Shown here: positions 10,350 through 20,130 of the stretch, piece by piece
Numbering within the stretch: the first letter of the stretch is position 1
How the letters are laid out: each line of letters opens with the position of its first letter
Origin: Clostridia bacterium
Lineage (GTDB): Bacteria > Bacillota > Clostridia > Christensenellales > Borkfalkiaceae
Assembly: GCA_029066845.1 (NCBI GenBank)
Contig: JAIEFR010000016.1
Coordinates: forward strand, 99,137-163,136
Direction: 5' to 3'
DNA length: 64,000 bases
Notes under the pieces: model-generated
Database searches by the model: none
The model's input: the letters and a program-made list of their open reading frames with translations, nothing else
Told to the model about the DNA's origin: nothing
Program-made: the position numbers and the translations under genes

Positions 10350-10530
10350 ATAAATTCTCCTTATTTATGTCTACTTACAACTCTGCGGGGTGTCCCCGCT
10401 ACCAAGGTTTTAAATGCTTAGCCGTTTGACCGACTTATCACTCAAAAACCTATACCGTTCAGAGGGTAAGGCGGACGCTTTTCCGTCCCTTACCGAGTTA
10501 CCTTACCGTGCCGTTTGAAACCGCGGAAAA

Positions 10531-10791
10531 TTACTTTGCCTTTTCGATAATTTCAGCTACGCGCCAATTCTTATCTTTGGACAATTTTCTGGTCTCTACT
10601 ATTCTCACCTTGTCGCCGATGCCGCACTCGTTGTTTTCGTCGTGAGCCTTGAACTTGGTGGTCTTGGTTATAGTCTTTTTGTAGAGGGGGTGCTTGCTCT
10701 TTTCGGTGATGGCTACGACTACCGTCTTGTCCATCTTGTCGGAAACTACCAGCCCTACTCTTTCCTTTCTTAAAGTCGTCCTTACTTCCAT
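10531..10791 (-). CDS. rpsQ: 30S ribosomal protein S17
   Basis: [45 protein letters not shown]. Confidence 0.97.
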   Translation of the reverse strand: MEVRTTLRKERVGLVVSDKMDKTVVVAITEKSKHPLYKKTITKTTKFKAHDENNECGIGDKVRIVETRKLSKDKNWRVAEIIEKAK

Positions 10792-10802
10792 AACCTTTCT
10801 CC

Positions 10803-11006
10803 TTAACCCTTAATCTGCCTTGCGCGGATAACGGTGTTCACTCTTGCGATGTCCTTCTTAACGAGGTTTATCTGCAAGGGATTTTCAAGCTGACCGCTTG
10901 CGTGGCGGAAACGTAAATTGAAAAGCTCCGTTTTTAATTCGGACAGCTTTGCGCTAAGTTCTGCGTCGCTTAAATTCTTAATTTCCTTAGCCTTCATTAG
11001 CTTCAC
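10803..11006 (-). CDS. rpmC: 50S ribosomal protein L29
   Basis: [43 protein letters not shown]. Confidence 0.97.
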   Translation of the reverse strand: MKLMKAKEIKNLSDAELSAKLSELKTELFNLRFRHASGQLENPLQINLVKKDIARVNTVIRARQIKG

Positions 11007-11424
11007 CGCCTTCTAAATCTTCTTTCTTGACAAACTTGCACTTAACGGGCAGTTTGTGGGACGCAAGACGCATAGCCTCTCTGGCTACGTCCTCGGGTAC
11101 GCCCGCCATCTCGAACATTACTCTGTCGGGCTTGACGATAGCTACCCAGTATTCAACCGAACCTTTACCGGAACCCATACGGGATTCCGCGGGGTGCTTG
11201 GTTATGGGCTTGTGGGGGAATATATCGATCCAGACCTGTCCGCCACGCTTGATGAATCTGGTCATCGCGATACGCGCCGCTTCTATCTGGTTGGAAGTAA
11301 TTCTTCCGCCCTCTTCCGCTACAAGACCGTACTGGCCGTAAGCAATCTTATTGCCCTTATGCGCTCTGCCGCGAATCTTGCCGCGGTGCTGCATTCTTCT
11401 TTTTACTCTCTTGGGAATTAACAT
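10987..11424 (-). CDS. rplP: 50S ribosomal protein L16
   Basis: [34 protein letters not shown]. Confidence 0.97.
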   Translation of the reverse strand: MLIPKRVKRRMQHRGKIRGRAHKGNKIAYGQYGLVAEEGGRITSNQIEAARIAMTRFIKRGGQVWIDIFPHKPITKHPAESRMGSGKGSVEYWVAIVKPDRVMFEMAGVPEDVAREAMRLASHKLPVKCKFVKKEDLEGGEANEG

Positions 11425-11425
11425 T

Positions 11426-12097
11426 TTACTCTTCGCCTCCGTCTGAGATTATCAGCTTCTTGGAACCCGTAAGCACTTCGCCCTTGTATATCCAGCACTT
11501 AACGCCGAGTACGCCGAATGTGGTGTGCGCTTCCGCAAAGCCGTAATCTATATTCGCCCTCAAAGTCTGAAGGGGAATAGAGCCGTCGTGATAGCTTTCG
11601 CTGCCCGCAATCTCTCTGCCGTCCAGACGTCCGCTTACGGTGATTTTTACACCCTTGACGCCCGTCTTGGTAACCTTGGAAAGCTGCTGTTTGATAGCTC
11701 TTCTGTAAGATACGCGCTTTTCGAGCTGGGAAGCAACCGCCTCCGCAACGAGCTGCGCGTCCTGGTCGATTTTTTCAACCTTAATGACGTTGATTATGAT
11801 TATCTTGCCGTCGGTGAGCTTGGCGAGGTCCTTCTTTATAACCTCGATTTCCGCACCCGCCTTGCCGATAAGCACGCCGGGACGACCGGTGTGGATGGTA
11901 ACTTCCACCTTGTTTGCCGCCCTTACGATGCAGATCTTGCTTATTGCCGCGTCGTAGTACTTTTTCTTAATGAAAGTACGGATAACGTTATCTTCTTTAA
12001 GCTGTTTGCCGAAGTCCTTCTTTTCGGCGTACCACTGGGTGTCCCAGCTCTTGATGACGCCTACTCTCAAACCGTGAGGATTAACTTTCTGTCCCAT
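11426..12097 (-). CDS. rpsC: 30S ribosomal protein S3
   Basis: [29 protein letters not shown]. Confidence 0.97.
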   Translation of the reverse strand: MGQKVNPHGLRVGVIKSWDTQWYAEKKDFGKQLKEDNVIRTFIKKKYYDAAISKICIVRAANKVEVTIHTGRPGVLIGKAGAEIEVIKKDLAKLTDGKIIIINVIKVEKIDQDAQLVAEAVASQLEKRVSYRRAIKQQLSKVTKTGVKGVKITVSGRLDGREIAGSESYHDGSIPLQTLRANIDYGFAEAHTTFGVLGVKCWIYKGEVLTGSKKLIISDGGEE

Positions 12098-12109
12098 ACT
12101 TCACTCTCC

Positions 12110-12499
12110 TTAAATCTTCTTCGCGTCGAGCACGACGGTGATGTGGCTGGTTCTCTTTAAGATTGCGTGGCCGCGTCCCTTGGATACGGGCTGCATTCTC
12201 TTGAGGTGAGGGCCGCCGTTGGCGTAAGCTTCCGCGACGATGAGGTCGCTTCTGTCCATACCCTGGTTGTGCTCTGCGTTTGCCGCCGCGGAGAGAAGAA
12301 CTTTCTTTACTTCCTCGCTGCCGCCTTTATTGCAGTAGGAAAGGATAGCCGAAGCCTCCTCCACGCTCTTGCCCCTGATAAGTGCGAGAACTGTTCTCAC
12401 CTTGTAGGGGGAAATTCTGACGTATTTTGCCGTTGCGTAAGGACGCTTATCCTTAGTTGCGGCAATCTTTTCTACTTTTTTCTTCATATTGCTTGCCAT
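12110..12499 (-). CDS. rplV: 50S ribosomal protein L22
   Basis: ATAKYVRISPYKVRTVLALIRGKSVEEA. Confidence 0.97.
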   Translation of the reverse strand: MASNMKKKVEKIAATKDKRPYATAKYVRISPYKVRTVLALIRGKSVEEASAILSYCNKGGSEEVKKVLLSAAANAEHNQGMDRSDLIVAEAYANGGPHLKRMQPVSKGRGHAILKRTSHITVVLDAKKI

Positions 12500-12514
12500 A
12501 ACTTAAAACTCTCC

Positions 12515-12787
12515 TTACTTCTTCGTCGTCTTAGCCGCGTGACCCTTGAAGGTTCTGGTGGGAGCAAACTCGCCGAGCTTGCAGCCTACCATATCTTCGG
12601 TGATATACACGGGGACGTGCTTTCTTCCGTCGTAAACGGCTATCGTATGTCCGACCATCTGGGGGAATATGGTGGTTGCTCTGGACCAGGTCTTTACAAC
12701 TTTCTTTTCGCCCGCAGCGTTCATTGCTTCTATTCTTGCCATAAGCCTTTCTTCGACGTAAGGCCCTTTCTTAACGCTTCTTGACAT
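12515..12787 (-). CDS. rpsS: 30S ribosomal protein S19
   Basis: [23 protein letters not shown]. Confidence 0.97.
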   Translation of the reverse strand: MSRSVKKGPYVEERLMARIEAMNAAGEKKVVKTWSRATTIFPQMVGHTIAVYDGRKHVPVYITEDMVGCKLGEFAPTRTFKGHAAKTTKK

Positions 12788-12802
12788 TTACCTATTCCTC
12801 CT

Positions 12803-13630
12803 TTAATTGATTCTCTTTAAGATATATTTGGAAGAAGTGTTCTTCTTCTTTCTGGTCTTATAACCCAGAGCAGGCTTGCCCCAAGGTGTCATAGGACCTG
12901 CGTGACCGACGGGGCACTTGCCTTCGCCGCCGCCGTGAGGGTGGTCGTTGGGGTTCATTACGGAACCTCTTACGGTAGGTCTGGTGCCGAGGTATCTCGT
13001 CTTGCCCGCCTTGCCGAGGTGAACGATTTCGTGTTCGAGGTTGCCTACCTGTCCGATGGTCGCCCTGCACTTTATGGATATAAGGCGCATTTCGCCGGAA
13101 GGCATCTTGATGGTCGCATACGCGCCCTCTTTAGCCATAATCTGTGCGGAAATGCCTGCGGCTCTTGCAATCTGCGCGCCGCGTCCGGGCTGCATTTCGA
13201 TTGCGTGTACGACCGTACCTACGGGGATGTCCGCAAGTGCGAGCGCGTTGCCCGCCTTGATGTCCGCGGTGGGACCGGAAATAACCGTATCGCCTACGTT
13301 GAGTCCGACGGGAGCGAGAATGTATTTCTTTTCGCCGTCAGCATACGCAAGGAGCGCGATGTTAGCCGACCTGTTGGGATCGTACTGGATGGAAGTAACC
13401 TTTGCGGGTATGCCGTCCTTATTTCTCTTGAAATCGATAACTCTGTACTTTATCCTGTTGCCGCCGCCGATGTGACGAACGGTAATTCTACCCGTATTGT
13501 TTCTGCCGCCCGTCTTTCTCTTGTCGTGAAGAAGGCTTCTTTCGGGCTTATCGCCGGAGAGCTCCTCTCTTGCAAGAACGGTCATAAAACGGCGCGAAGG
13601 GGAAGTGGGTTTAAATCTCTTGATTGCCAT
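12803..13630 (-). CDS. rplB: 50S ribosomal protein L2
   Basis: [34 protein letters not shown]. Confidence 0.97.
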   Translation of the reverse strand: MAIKRFKPTSPSRRFMTVLAREELSGDKPERSLLHDKRKTGGRNNTGRITVRHIGGGNRIKYRVIDFKRNKDGIPAKVTSIQYDPNRSANIALLAYADGEKKYILAPVGLNVGDTVISGPTADIKAGNALALADIPVGTVVHAIEMQPGRGAQIARAAGISAQIMAKEGAYATIKMPSGEMRLISIKCRATIGQVGNLEHEIVHLGKAGKTRYLGTRPTVRGSVMNPNDHPHGGGEGKCPVGHAGPMTPWGKPALGYKTRKKKNTSSKYILKRIN

Positions 13631-13645
13631 TTTTCATTCCTCCTG

Positions 13646-13936
13646 TCAGGACAGCGAGTCGAAGAACTCGATTGTCTTCGAATCGGCTTTCAGCTGAACG
13701 ATAGCCTTCTTGTAATCGGGAGTGTAGCCCTCGTTCCTGCCCATTCTTTTGAGCTTGCCCTTGCAGTTTACGGTGTTCACGTTTGCAACCTGAACGCCGA
13801 ACAGCTTTTCTACGGCGAGCTTTATTTCGGTCTTGTTTGCCGACTTAGCAACGATGAACGTGTACTTCTTGTCGGCTATTCCGTCGTAACCCTTTTCGGT
13901 GAGAAGGGGTCTTATAATGATGTCCTGTGCTAACAT
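13646..13936 (-). CDS. rplW: 50S ribosomal protein L23
   Basis: [46 protein letters not shown]. Confidence 0.97.
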   Translation of the reverse strand: MLAQDIIIRPLLTEKGYDGIADKKYTFIVAKSANKTEIKLAVEKLFGVQVANVNTVNCKGKLKRMGRNEGYTPDYKKAIVQLKADSKTIEFFDSLS

Positions 13937-14562
13937 TATTCTCCGTATGCCTCCTCTATCTTCTTGACGGCAGCCTTGGTAAGAACGACCTTAGCGTTGG
14001 CTACCACTTCGTATACGGATATCTGCTCTACGGGCAGGGTGGAAAGATTTTCGAGGTTTCTTGCAGCAAGAATAACCTTCTCGTCCGCCGTATCCATATA
14101 TACTATAGAGCTCTTGTTGAGGTTGAGCGCCTTCTGGAACGCCGCCATCTCCTTGGTCTTGCCTTCCTTGACTGCGAGGCTGTCGATTACGACTACTTCG
14201 CCGTCGGCAACTTTCTTGGAGAGCGCCGAGATGAGCGCGGCAACCTTTGCCTTCTTGTTCATATCCTTGGAGAAGTCGCGGCTCTTGGGTGCGAACACTA
14301 CGCCGCCCTTGATCCACTGGGGCGCTCTTATGGAGCCTTGACGGGCGTTACCCGTGCCCTTCTGTCTCCAGGGCTTTCTGCCGCCGCCCCTTACTTCCGT
14401 ACGGGTGAGGGTGGACTTGGTTCCCTGTCTGTCGTTGGCAAGTCTTGCAACGACCGCCTGGTGAATGAGTTCTTCTCTGTATTCGGCGCCGAAAACCTTG
14501 TCGCTGAGTTTAAGCGTACCGGCTTCCGTGCCGTCCATCTTGTATACTTTAATGCTGGGCAT
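13936..14562 (-). CDS. rplD: 50S ribosomal protein L4
   Basis: [25 protein letters not shown]...[19 protein letters not shown]. Confidence 0.97.
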   Translation of the reverse strand: MPSIKVYKMDGTEAGTLKLSDKVFGAEYREELIHQAVVARLANDRQGTKSTLTRTEVRGGGRKPWRQKGTGNARQGSIRAPQWIKGGVVFAPKSRDFSKDMNKKAKVAALISALSKKVADGEVVVIDSLAVKEGKTKEMAAFQKALNLNKSSIVYMDTADEKVILAARNLENLSTLPVEQISVYEVVANAKVVLTKAAVKKIEEAYGE

Positions 14563-14576
14563 TTCTCACGTCCTCC

Positions 14577-15206
14577 TTATTTAACGGTATCGTTAATGGT
14601 AACGATGCTTCCGTCAGGTCCGGGAACAGAACCCTTTACCAAGATGCAGTTTCTCTCTACATCTACTCTGACGATTTCGAGGTTCTGAACGGTTACGTTG
14701 TCGCAGCCGTACTGACCCGCGAGGTGCTTGTTCTTGAATACTCTCGAAGGCGAGCTGTTCGCACCCATAGAGCCGGGCTCTCTGTGTACGGGGCCTACGC
14801 CGTGGGTTTCCTTCAGACGGTGCTGGTTCCATCTCTTGATGACGCCGGAATAACCGTGACCCTTGCTTACGCCGTGGGCGTCTACTCTGTCGCCCGCCGC
14901 AAATACATCCGCCTTGACTTCCGCGCCTACCGTGTAAGCGGAAAGGTCGTCGAGTCTGAATTCCTTGAGCACCTTGCAGGGCTTAACGCCTGCCTTCTTG
15001 AACTGACCGAGTTCGGGCTTCGTGAGCGCCTTTTCGGTAGTTTCACCAAAACCGAGCTTCAAAGCGGAATAGCCGTCTTTTTCCACAGTTTTGATTTGTA
15101 TTACGGGACAGGGACCTGCCTGCAATACCGTGACGGGGATTACCTTCCCCTCCGCCGTAAATATCTGTGTCATACCTTCTTTACGGCAGATGATTGCTTT
15201 ATTCAT
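14577..15206 (-). CDS. rplC: 50S ribosomal protein L3
   Basis: MNKAIICRKEGMTQIFTAEGKVIPVTVLQAGPC. Confidence 0.97.
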   Translation of the reverse strand: MNKAIICRKEGMTQIFTAEGKVIPVTVLQAGPCPVIQIKTVEKDGYSALKLGFGETTEKALTKPELGQFKKAGVKPCKVLKEFRLDDLSAYTVGAEVKADVFAAGDRVDAHGVSKGHGYSGVIKRWNQHRLKETHGVGPVHREPGSMGANSSPSRVFKNKHLAGQYGCDNVTVQNLEIVRVDVERNCILVKGSVPGPDGSIVTINDTVK

Positions 15207-15313
15207 TGATAAAGTTCCTCCGATAAAATTTTTTATTTTTCAGATACCGCGTTCCGCCGTCCCGCCGTTGCCGTCGTCCGCTTCCCGTTGGGTATCTATA
15301 TTGGCTGAATTGT

Positions 15314-15613
15314 TTACAGTTTGATTTTGATGTCTACGCCTGCGGGAAGGTGAACGGTGTCCAGAAGCTTCGCGTTGGGGGTGTAGATGTCGATAATTCT
15401 CTTATAAGTTCTCTGCTCGAACTGTTCGCGGCTGTCCTTGTACTTGTGGGGGCAACGCAAAATGGTGATAACCTCCCTTTCGGTGGGAAGGGGAATAGGT
15501 CCCGAAATTTTTGCGCCGCTCTTCTTCATAGTTTCCACTATTCTGGAAGCCGCAAGGTCAACGAGCTCGTGATCGTAAGCCGCAAGTTTGATTCTGATTT
15601 TCTGTCCTGCCAT
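15314..15613 (-). CDS. rpsJ: 30S ribosomal protein S10
   Basis: [45 protein letters not shown]. Confidence 0.97.
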   Translation of the reverse strand: MAGQKIRIKLAAYDHELVDLAASRIVETMKKSGAKISGPIPLPTEREVITILRCPHKYKDSREQFEQRTYKRIIDIYTPNAKLLDTVHLPAGVDIKIKL

Positions 15614-15689
15614 TGTTTTCTCCTTTTATACTAACGAAATTGATATTTTCCGTGTCAACTTATCCGTGTGTATCGCGCTTTTTCACATT

Positions 15690-15713
15690 AAAAAACACCG
15701 AAAACCGGCGTTT
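15690..15713 (-). terminator. Candidate attenuator hairpin in the S10 leader
   Basis: Minus strand AAACGCCG-GTTTT-CGGTGTTT followed by U-rich TTTAA. Confidence 0.5.
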
Positions 15714-15857
15714 AAAGTAACAGCCACGGTTAGTCGCAGGGGTCAAGCCCCTACAATTGTCGGCGTAAATTATCTTCCTCCGCGGGTTTGTACGGAGGTT
15801 TGAAGTAACTTTACGCTTCATCCCTATACACGCCGGGTTTTTCCGACACGCCTGACT

Positions 15858-15886
15858 ATTATATAAAATCGCAAAATCTTTGTCAA
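15858..15886 (-). promoter_or_regulatory. Sigma-A promoter of the S10 operon
   Basis: Minus strand TTGACA-N17-TATAAT, perfect consensus, ~240 nt upstream of rpsJ. Confidence 0.88.
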
Positions 15887-16314
15887 TCGTTTTAAAGCAC
15901 TTTTTTGCCGCTTTTTACCGCGTTTTTGCGCAAAATAACGCCGTTTTGCCCTCATTTTCCGCCTTGCCTCAAAACGGGCGGTTTTCTTGTGTCCGATTGC
16001 CCGACACACCACAATATATTGATTTTTTTCGACCTTTTTCCCCTATATTCCGCCACGTCGAGCCATATGGTAATATGTCGAAAGTTATGTATAATATTTT
16101 TGAATAGATAAATCAAAATGTTATATAACACCGCTTTTGAGAATTTTTAACATTATTTTGTGTTGATAATTTACATTGTGGCTAATTATGACATTTTGCT
16201 GTAAAAAGCGTGGCGCTGCCCTCCGTCAATTTTAATTTGGGTATTGTAAGTGAGCGAATTATATTATATAATGTAATAGATAAGGCGGCACGAGCCGCAA
16301 AAGGGGAAAACAAA

Positions 16315-18369
16315 ATGGGAATTACAGCAAAGGAAATCAAGAACATAGCCGTTATAGGTCACAGCGGAGAGGGCAAAACCACGCTTTGCGAGGCAATGCT
16401 TTTCAACGCGGGCGTAATTGACCGTATGGGCAAGGTTGCCGACGGCACCACCGTTATGGACTACGACGAGGCGGAAAAGGCGAGAAACATCTCCGTGTAC
16501 ACCTCCGTCGCGCACCTCAACTGGAAGGGAATGAAAATAAACCTTCTGGACCTGCCCGGGTTTTACGACTTCGAGGGCGAGCGGCACGAAGGGCTTGCGG
16601 CGTGCGGCGGCGCGGTACTCGTAATAGGCGCGAACGGTGTTCTGCCCATCGGCGCGGAGAGCGTAGTCAACTACTGCTTAAAGCTAGGCAAGCCACTTAT
16701 CATATTCATAAACGGTATGGACAAGCCCAACGCCGACTATGCGGGCACGGTTGCCGCGCTCAAGGAAAAGTACGCGGGCAAGATTGCGCCCATACAGATA
16801 CCCATAATGCAGGACGGCAAGATGACGGGCTACATAAACGCCATTCAGGAGCGCGCTTACGAATTCTCGACGAGCGGCCCCAAGGAAATACCCGTGCCCG
16901 ACGAGCTTAAAGAACAGATGGACCAGATGGAGGACAGAATTGTAGAAACCGCCGCGGAGAACGACGACATTCTGCTTGACAAGTACTTCGAGCAGGGCGG
17001 ACTTACCAAGGCGGACGCGGTGCACGGCATAAGAAAGGGCATTGCGACGGGCAACGTCATTCCGATTATGGCGGGCAGCGCCGCCAACAACAGGGGCGTT
17101 ATAAACCTTCTGGACGAAATAGTTACCTATATGCCCACCGCCAACGAGCGCAGAAACGCGTATGCGACCGACGTTGCCGCGGACGAGCTCATACATATCG
17201 ACTGCGAGGAGAACGGTCCCCTCGTTGCGCAGGTGTTCAAGACCGTGTACGATTCCTACACGGGCAAGCTCAACTATATAAAGATTTTCCGCGGAAAGCT
17301 TAAAACGGGCGACGTGGTATTCAACGCGAGCACGGGCAAGGAAGAGCGCATAGGTCAGGTCTTCACCCTTGCGGGCAAGAAGTGCGAGCAGGTTGCCGAG
17401 TTGACCGCGGGCGACATAGGCGCGATTAACAAACTGACCGCCACCGACACCAACCACACGCTGTGCGCGGTGGGCACGAATATTCTTTTCGACCCCGTGC
17501 GCTTCCCCCGCCCCTGCCTCTCTATGGCTATATTCGCCGCGACCAAGGGCGAGGAGGATAAAGTTTTTGCGGGGCTGAACAAGATGCGCGAGGAAGATTA
17601 CACCTTCTCCGTTACCAAGAACGCCGACACGGGCGAGCTAATTTTAAGCGGACAGGGCGAAACGCACATAGAGCTGCTTGCCGCCAAGCTTAAGAGCCGC
17701 TTCGGCATTGCCACCGTTTTGAAGGAGCCGCGCATACCCTACCGCGAAACCATACGCAAGGTTGCCACCGCCGAGGGCAAGCACAAAAAGCAGTCGGGTG
17801 GACACGGACAGTACGGCCACTGCAAGGTACGCTTCGAGCCGTGCGAAAGCGATTTCGAGTTCGGCGACGAGGTCGTGGGCGGCGCGGTGCCCAAACAATA
17901 TATCCCCGCAGTCGAAAAGGGCTTGCGCGAATGCCTTTCGCGCGGTGTGCTTGCGGGTTATCCCGTGACGGGCGTGCGCGCGGTGCTGTTCGACGGAAGC
18001 TATCACGACGTGGATTCTTCCGAAATGGCGTTCAAGGCGGCTGCCGCCCTTGCCTTCCGCGAGGGAATTAAAGAGGCTTCTCCCGTTCTGCTGGAGCCCG
18101 TTGTAAAGCTGAAAGCTGCGGTTGCGGGCGAATACCTTGGCGCGGTTATGGGCGACATATCCAAACGCCGCGGCAGAATTATGGAGAGCGTGACCGACGG
18201 CGACATTACCACGGTTGTTGCCGAAGTGCCGCTGTCGGAAACGGCAAAGTATGCAACCGACCTGCGGAGTATGACGCGCGGTCAGGGCAGATTCTCCACC
18301 GAGTTTATAAGATACGAGGAGCTCCCTCCCGCACTTGCCGAAAAGGTGATAGCGGCAAGCAAGGAATAA
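16315..18369 (+). CDS. Elongation factor G-like GTPase (EF-G paralogue)
   Basis: MGITAKEIKNIAVIGHSGEGKTTLCEAMLF...; EF-G domain layout; start at 16315 supported by upstream AAAGGGGAAAACAA rather than the ORF-track start at 16210. Confidence 0.85.
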   Translation: MGITAKEIKNIAVIGHSGEGKTTLCEAMLFNAGVIDRMGKVADGTTVMDYDEAEKARNISVYTSVAHLNWKGMKINLLDLPGFYDFEGERHEGLAACGGAVLVIGANGVLPIGAESVVNYCLKLGKPLIIFINGMDKPNADYAGTVAALKEKYAGKIAPIQIPIMQDGKMTGYINAIQERAYEFSTSGPKEIPVPDELKEQMDQMEDRIVETAAENDDILLDKYFEQGGLTKADAVHGIRKGIATGNVIPIMAGSAANNRGVINLLDEIVTYMPTANERRNAYATDVAADELIHIDCEENGPLVAQVFKTVYDSYTGKLNYIKIFRGKLKTGDVVFNASTGKEERIGQVFTLAGKKCEQVAELTAGDIGAINKLTATDTNHTLCAVGTNILFDPVRFPRPCLSMAIFAATKGEEDKVFAGLNKMREEDYTFSVTKNADTGELILSGQGETHIELLAAKLKSRFGIATVLKEPRIPYRETIRKVATAEGKHKKQSGGHGQYGHCKVRFEPCESDFEFGDEVVGGAVPKQYIPAVEKGLRECLSRGVLAGYPVTGVRAVLFDGSYHDVDSSEMAFKAAAALAFREGIKEASPVLLEPVVKLKAAVAGEYLGAVMGDISKRRGRIMESVTDGDITTVVAEVPLSETAKYATDLRSMTRGQGRFSTEFIRYEELPPALAEKVIAASKE

Positions 18370-18388
18370 CCAGCGGTTGATTAAACGT

Positions 18389-18420
18389 AAGCCGCCGCGC
18401 ACATTGTGCGCGGCGGCTTT
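18389..18420. terminator. Bidirectional intrinsic terminator
   Basis: AAGCCGCCGCGCAC-ATT-GTGCGCGGCGGCTT perfect hairpin between convergent genes, then T-run. Confidence 0.85.
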
Positions 18421-18425
18421 TATTT

Positions 18426-18782
18426 TCAGTCTTTCTTTGAAAGGTTTTTAGTGAGCGCAGATATCAGCTCCTTATTTTCGGGATTGAGTTTACGGTAGTT
18501 TTTTATAAGTTCCTGTTCGGCTTGCGGCTGTTCCGCGGGAGCGTTCGCATAGCCGTAACTTTCCTGCCTGCCCGTAAGATAATCCACCGAGCAGTTGAAA
18601 AAGTCGGCAAGCTTGACAAGCGCAGTAAAATCGGGCAGCCTGCCCAGCTTAGTCCACCCCACCACCGTCGTGTAGGGGATTCCGCTCCTTTCGGCAAATT
18701 GCTTTTTATTCAGTTCCTTCTCCGATAATAATTCCGTAAATACTTCTGAAAACATAACTGTCCTATGCCGACATTTTAGCAC
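18426..18782 (-). CDS. XRE-family transcriptional regulator
   Basis: LLSEKELNKKQFAERSGIPYTTVVGWTKLGRLPDFTALVKLADFFNCSVDYLTGR. Confidence 0.85.
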   Translation of the reverse strand: MLKCRHRTVMFSEVFTELLSEKELNKKQFAERSGIPYTTVVGWTKLGRLPDFTALVKLADFFNCSVDYLTGRQESYGYANAPAEQPQAEQELIKNYRKLNPENKELISALTKNLSKKD

Positions 18783-18785
18783 AAA

Positions 18786-18850
18786 TTTCTAATTAGGTAT
18801 TTGACATATCTCATTAGATACTTTATAATTGTTGTTACCTAATTAGGTAA
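18786..18850 (+). promoter_or_regulatory. Consensus promoter with three candidate XRE operators
   Basis: TTGACA(18801)-N17-TATAAT(18824); TTACCTAATTAGGTAA palindrome at 18835-18850, TATCTCATTAGATA at 18807-18820, CTAATTAGGTA at 18789-18799. Confidence 0.75.
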
Positions 18851-18909
18851 TTCTATACGCATAGGAGTAAATTTGCGGCAGGCAACGGGCAAGCCGCAGA
18901 ACAATACCG

Positions 18910-20073
18910 ATGAAGAAACCGACAGTATTATTCCCCTACGTTGAGGCGGGTATGGGGCACATTGTCCCGATGAGGGCGATAGCGCGCAAATTCAAAGAGT
19001 TGTACGGCGATAAAGTGAACTGTCGGGAAATCAGTTTTTATCTCGCAAGCGGACTTGAAGAACTGATAGAGTTTGAAAACCGTATGAAAAATTCGGTGGT
19101 AAAACAAAACCGCCGACGTGCGTTCGGCTTTTTTATGACGGCTAATATGAACCTCTTCGGTGCAAAGATTTCCACCGCGACTTCGGCGCACTGCCTTAAA
19201 TGGGGCGCGGCTAAATCGGCGATTTCGCATATGAACGCGCTTGCGCCCGACCTCGTGGTCAGCACTCACTGGTCAACTAACTACTTTGCCGCCAAGTGCG
19301 CGCAAAAACCGCTTACCGTCCTCTACTGCCCCGACACGCGCCTCTACCCTCTGTTCGAATACCCCTGTGACTTGACGCTGGTGCCCACCCGTTTCGGATA
19401 CGAAGAGGCGCTGAAAAAGCGCAAACGACAGTATAATGAGCACAATCTGAAATGCGTGCCCGCGCTCATTGACGAAAAGGCATTTGCAATTTCGCGCGAC
19501 AAGCGTACAGTGCGCGCGGCGCTAGGACTCAATCCCGACAAGTTTACCGTCGTTCTTGCCGAAGGCGGATACGGCATAGGAAAAAGCGGGCAAATCAGCC
19601 GGCTGATTGCAAAACGCAACCTGCCCGTGACCTTGGTTGTTGCCTGCGGAAAGAACGAGAAATTATTAGCAGAGCTTTCGCTCCTTAAATGCGGCGGAAA
19701 CTGCGAGTTACGCCCGATTGGCTACACCGATAGATTGAACGAATACATTGCCGCCGCCGACCTGTTTTGCGGAAAGAGCGGCGCAAATACTTTAAGTGAG
19801 GCGACCTTTGCGGGCGTGCCACAAATTATCACCAACTACGCGAGCGGCGTTGAAAAACTGAACGGAAAGTACTACGTTGACGTAATAAAAACCGCTCTTA
19901 AGATATTTAATGCGAAGAAAGCCGTTGATGCCATTGAAAGGTTTATTTTAAATCCGAAGGAGCTTGAACCCTATCGCACTGCTGCGGAAGCGCAAAGACA
20001 GAACTACGGCGCGGAACAGTCCGCCCGTCTGATTTACCGACTGCTTTGCACCCGCTTTTCGGAATTGCGGTGA
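18910..20073 (+). CDS. MGDG synthase/UgtP-like glycosyltransferase
   Basis: VEAGMGHIVPMRAIARKF N-terminal motif and GT28-like C-terminus FCGKSGANTLSEATFAGVPQIITNYASGVEKLNG. Confidence 0.75.
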   Translation: MKKPTVLFPYVEAGMGHIVPMRAIARKFKELYGDKVNCREISFYLASGLEELIEFENRMKNSVVKQNRRRAFGFFMTANMNLFGAKISTATSAHCLKWGAAKSAISHMNALAPDLVVSTHWSTNYFAAKCAQKPLTVLYCPDTRLYPLFEYPCDLTLVPTRFGYEEALKKRKRQYNEHNLKCVPALIDEKAFAISRDKRTVRAALGLNPDKFTVVLAEGGYGIGKSGQISRLIAKRNLPVTLVVACGKNEKLLAELSLLKCGGNCELRPIGYTDRLNEYIAAADLFCGKSGANTLSEATFAGVPQIITNYASGVEKLNGKYYVDVIKTALKIFNAKKAVDAIERFILNPKELEPYRTAAEAQRQNYGAEQSARLIYRLLCTRFSELR

Positions 20074-20083
20074 TATGAATTAA

Positions 20084-20122
20084 AATATAAGGGCGGACTG
20101 CAACGCAGTCCGCCCTTATATT
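20084..20122. terminator. Bidirectional intrinsic terminator
   Basis: AATATAAGGGCGGACTGC-AAC-GCAGTCCGCCCTTATATT between convergent genes. Confidence 0.85.
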
Positions 20123-20130
20123 AATTAAAT

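Noticed and set aside
12902-13933. 343-aa plus-strand ORF across rplB/rplW
   Set aside because: Spans two ribosomal protein genes on the opposite strand; composition is that of an antisense frame
15880-16107. 75-aa plus ORF upstream of the EF-G-like gene
   Set aside because: Overlaps the S10 promoter on the opposite strand, low-complexity Phe/Leu composition, no RBS
16210-16314. 35-aa N-terminal extension of the EF-G-like ORF
   Set aside because: Runs through an AT-rich promoter-like stretch; good RBS and conserved start are at 16315
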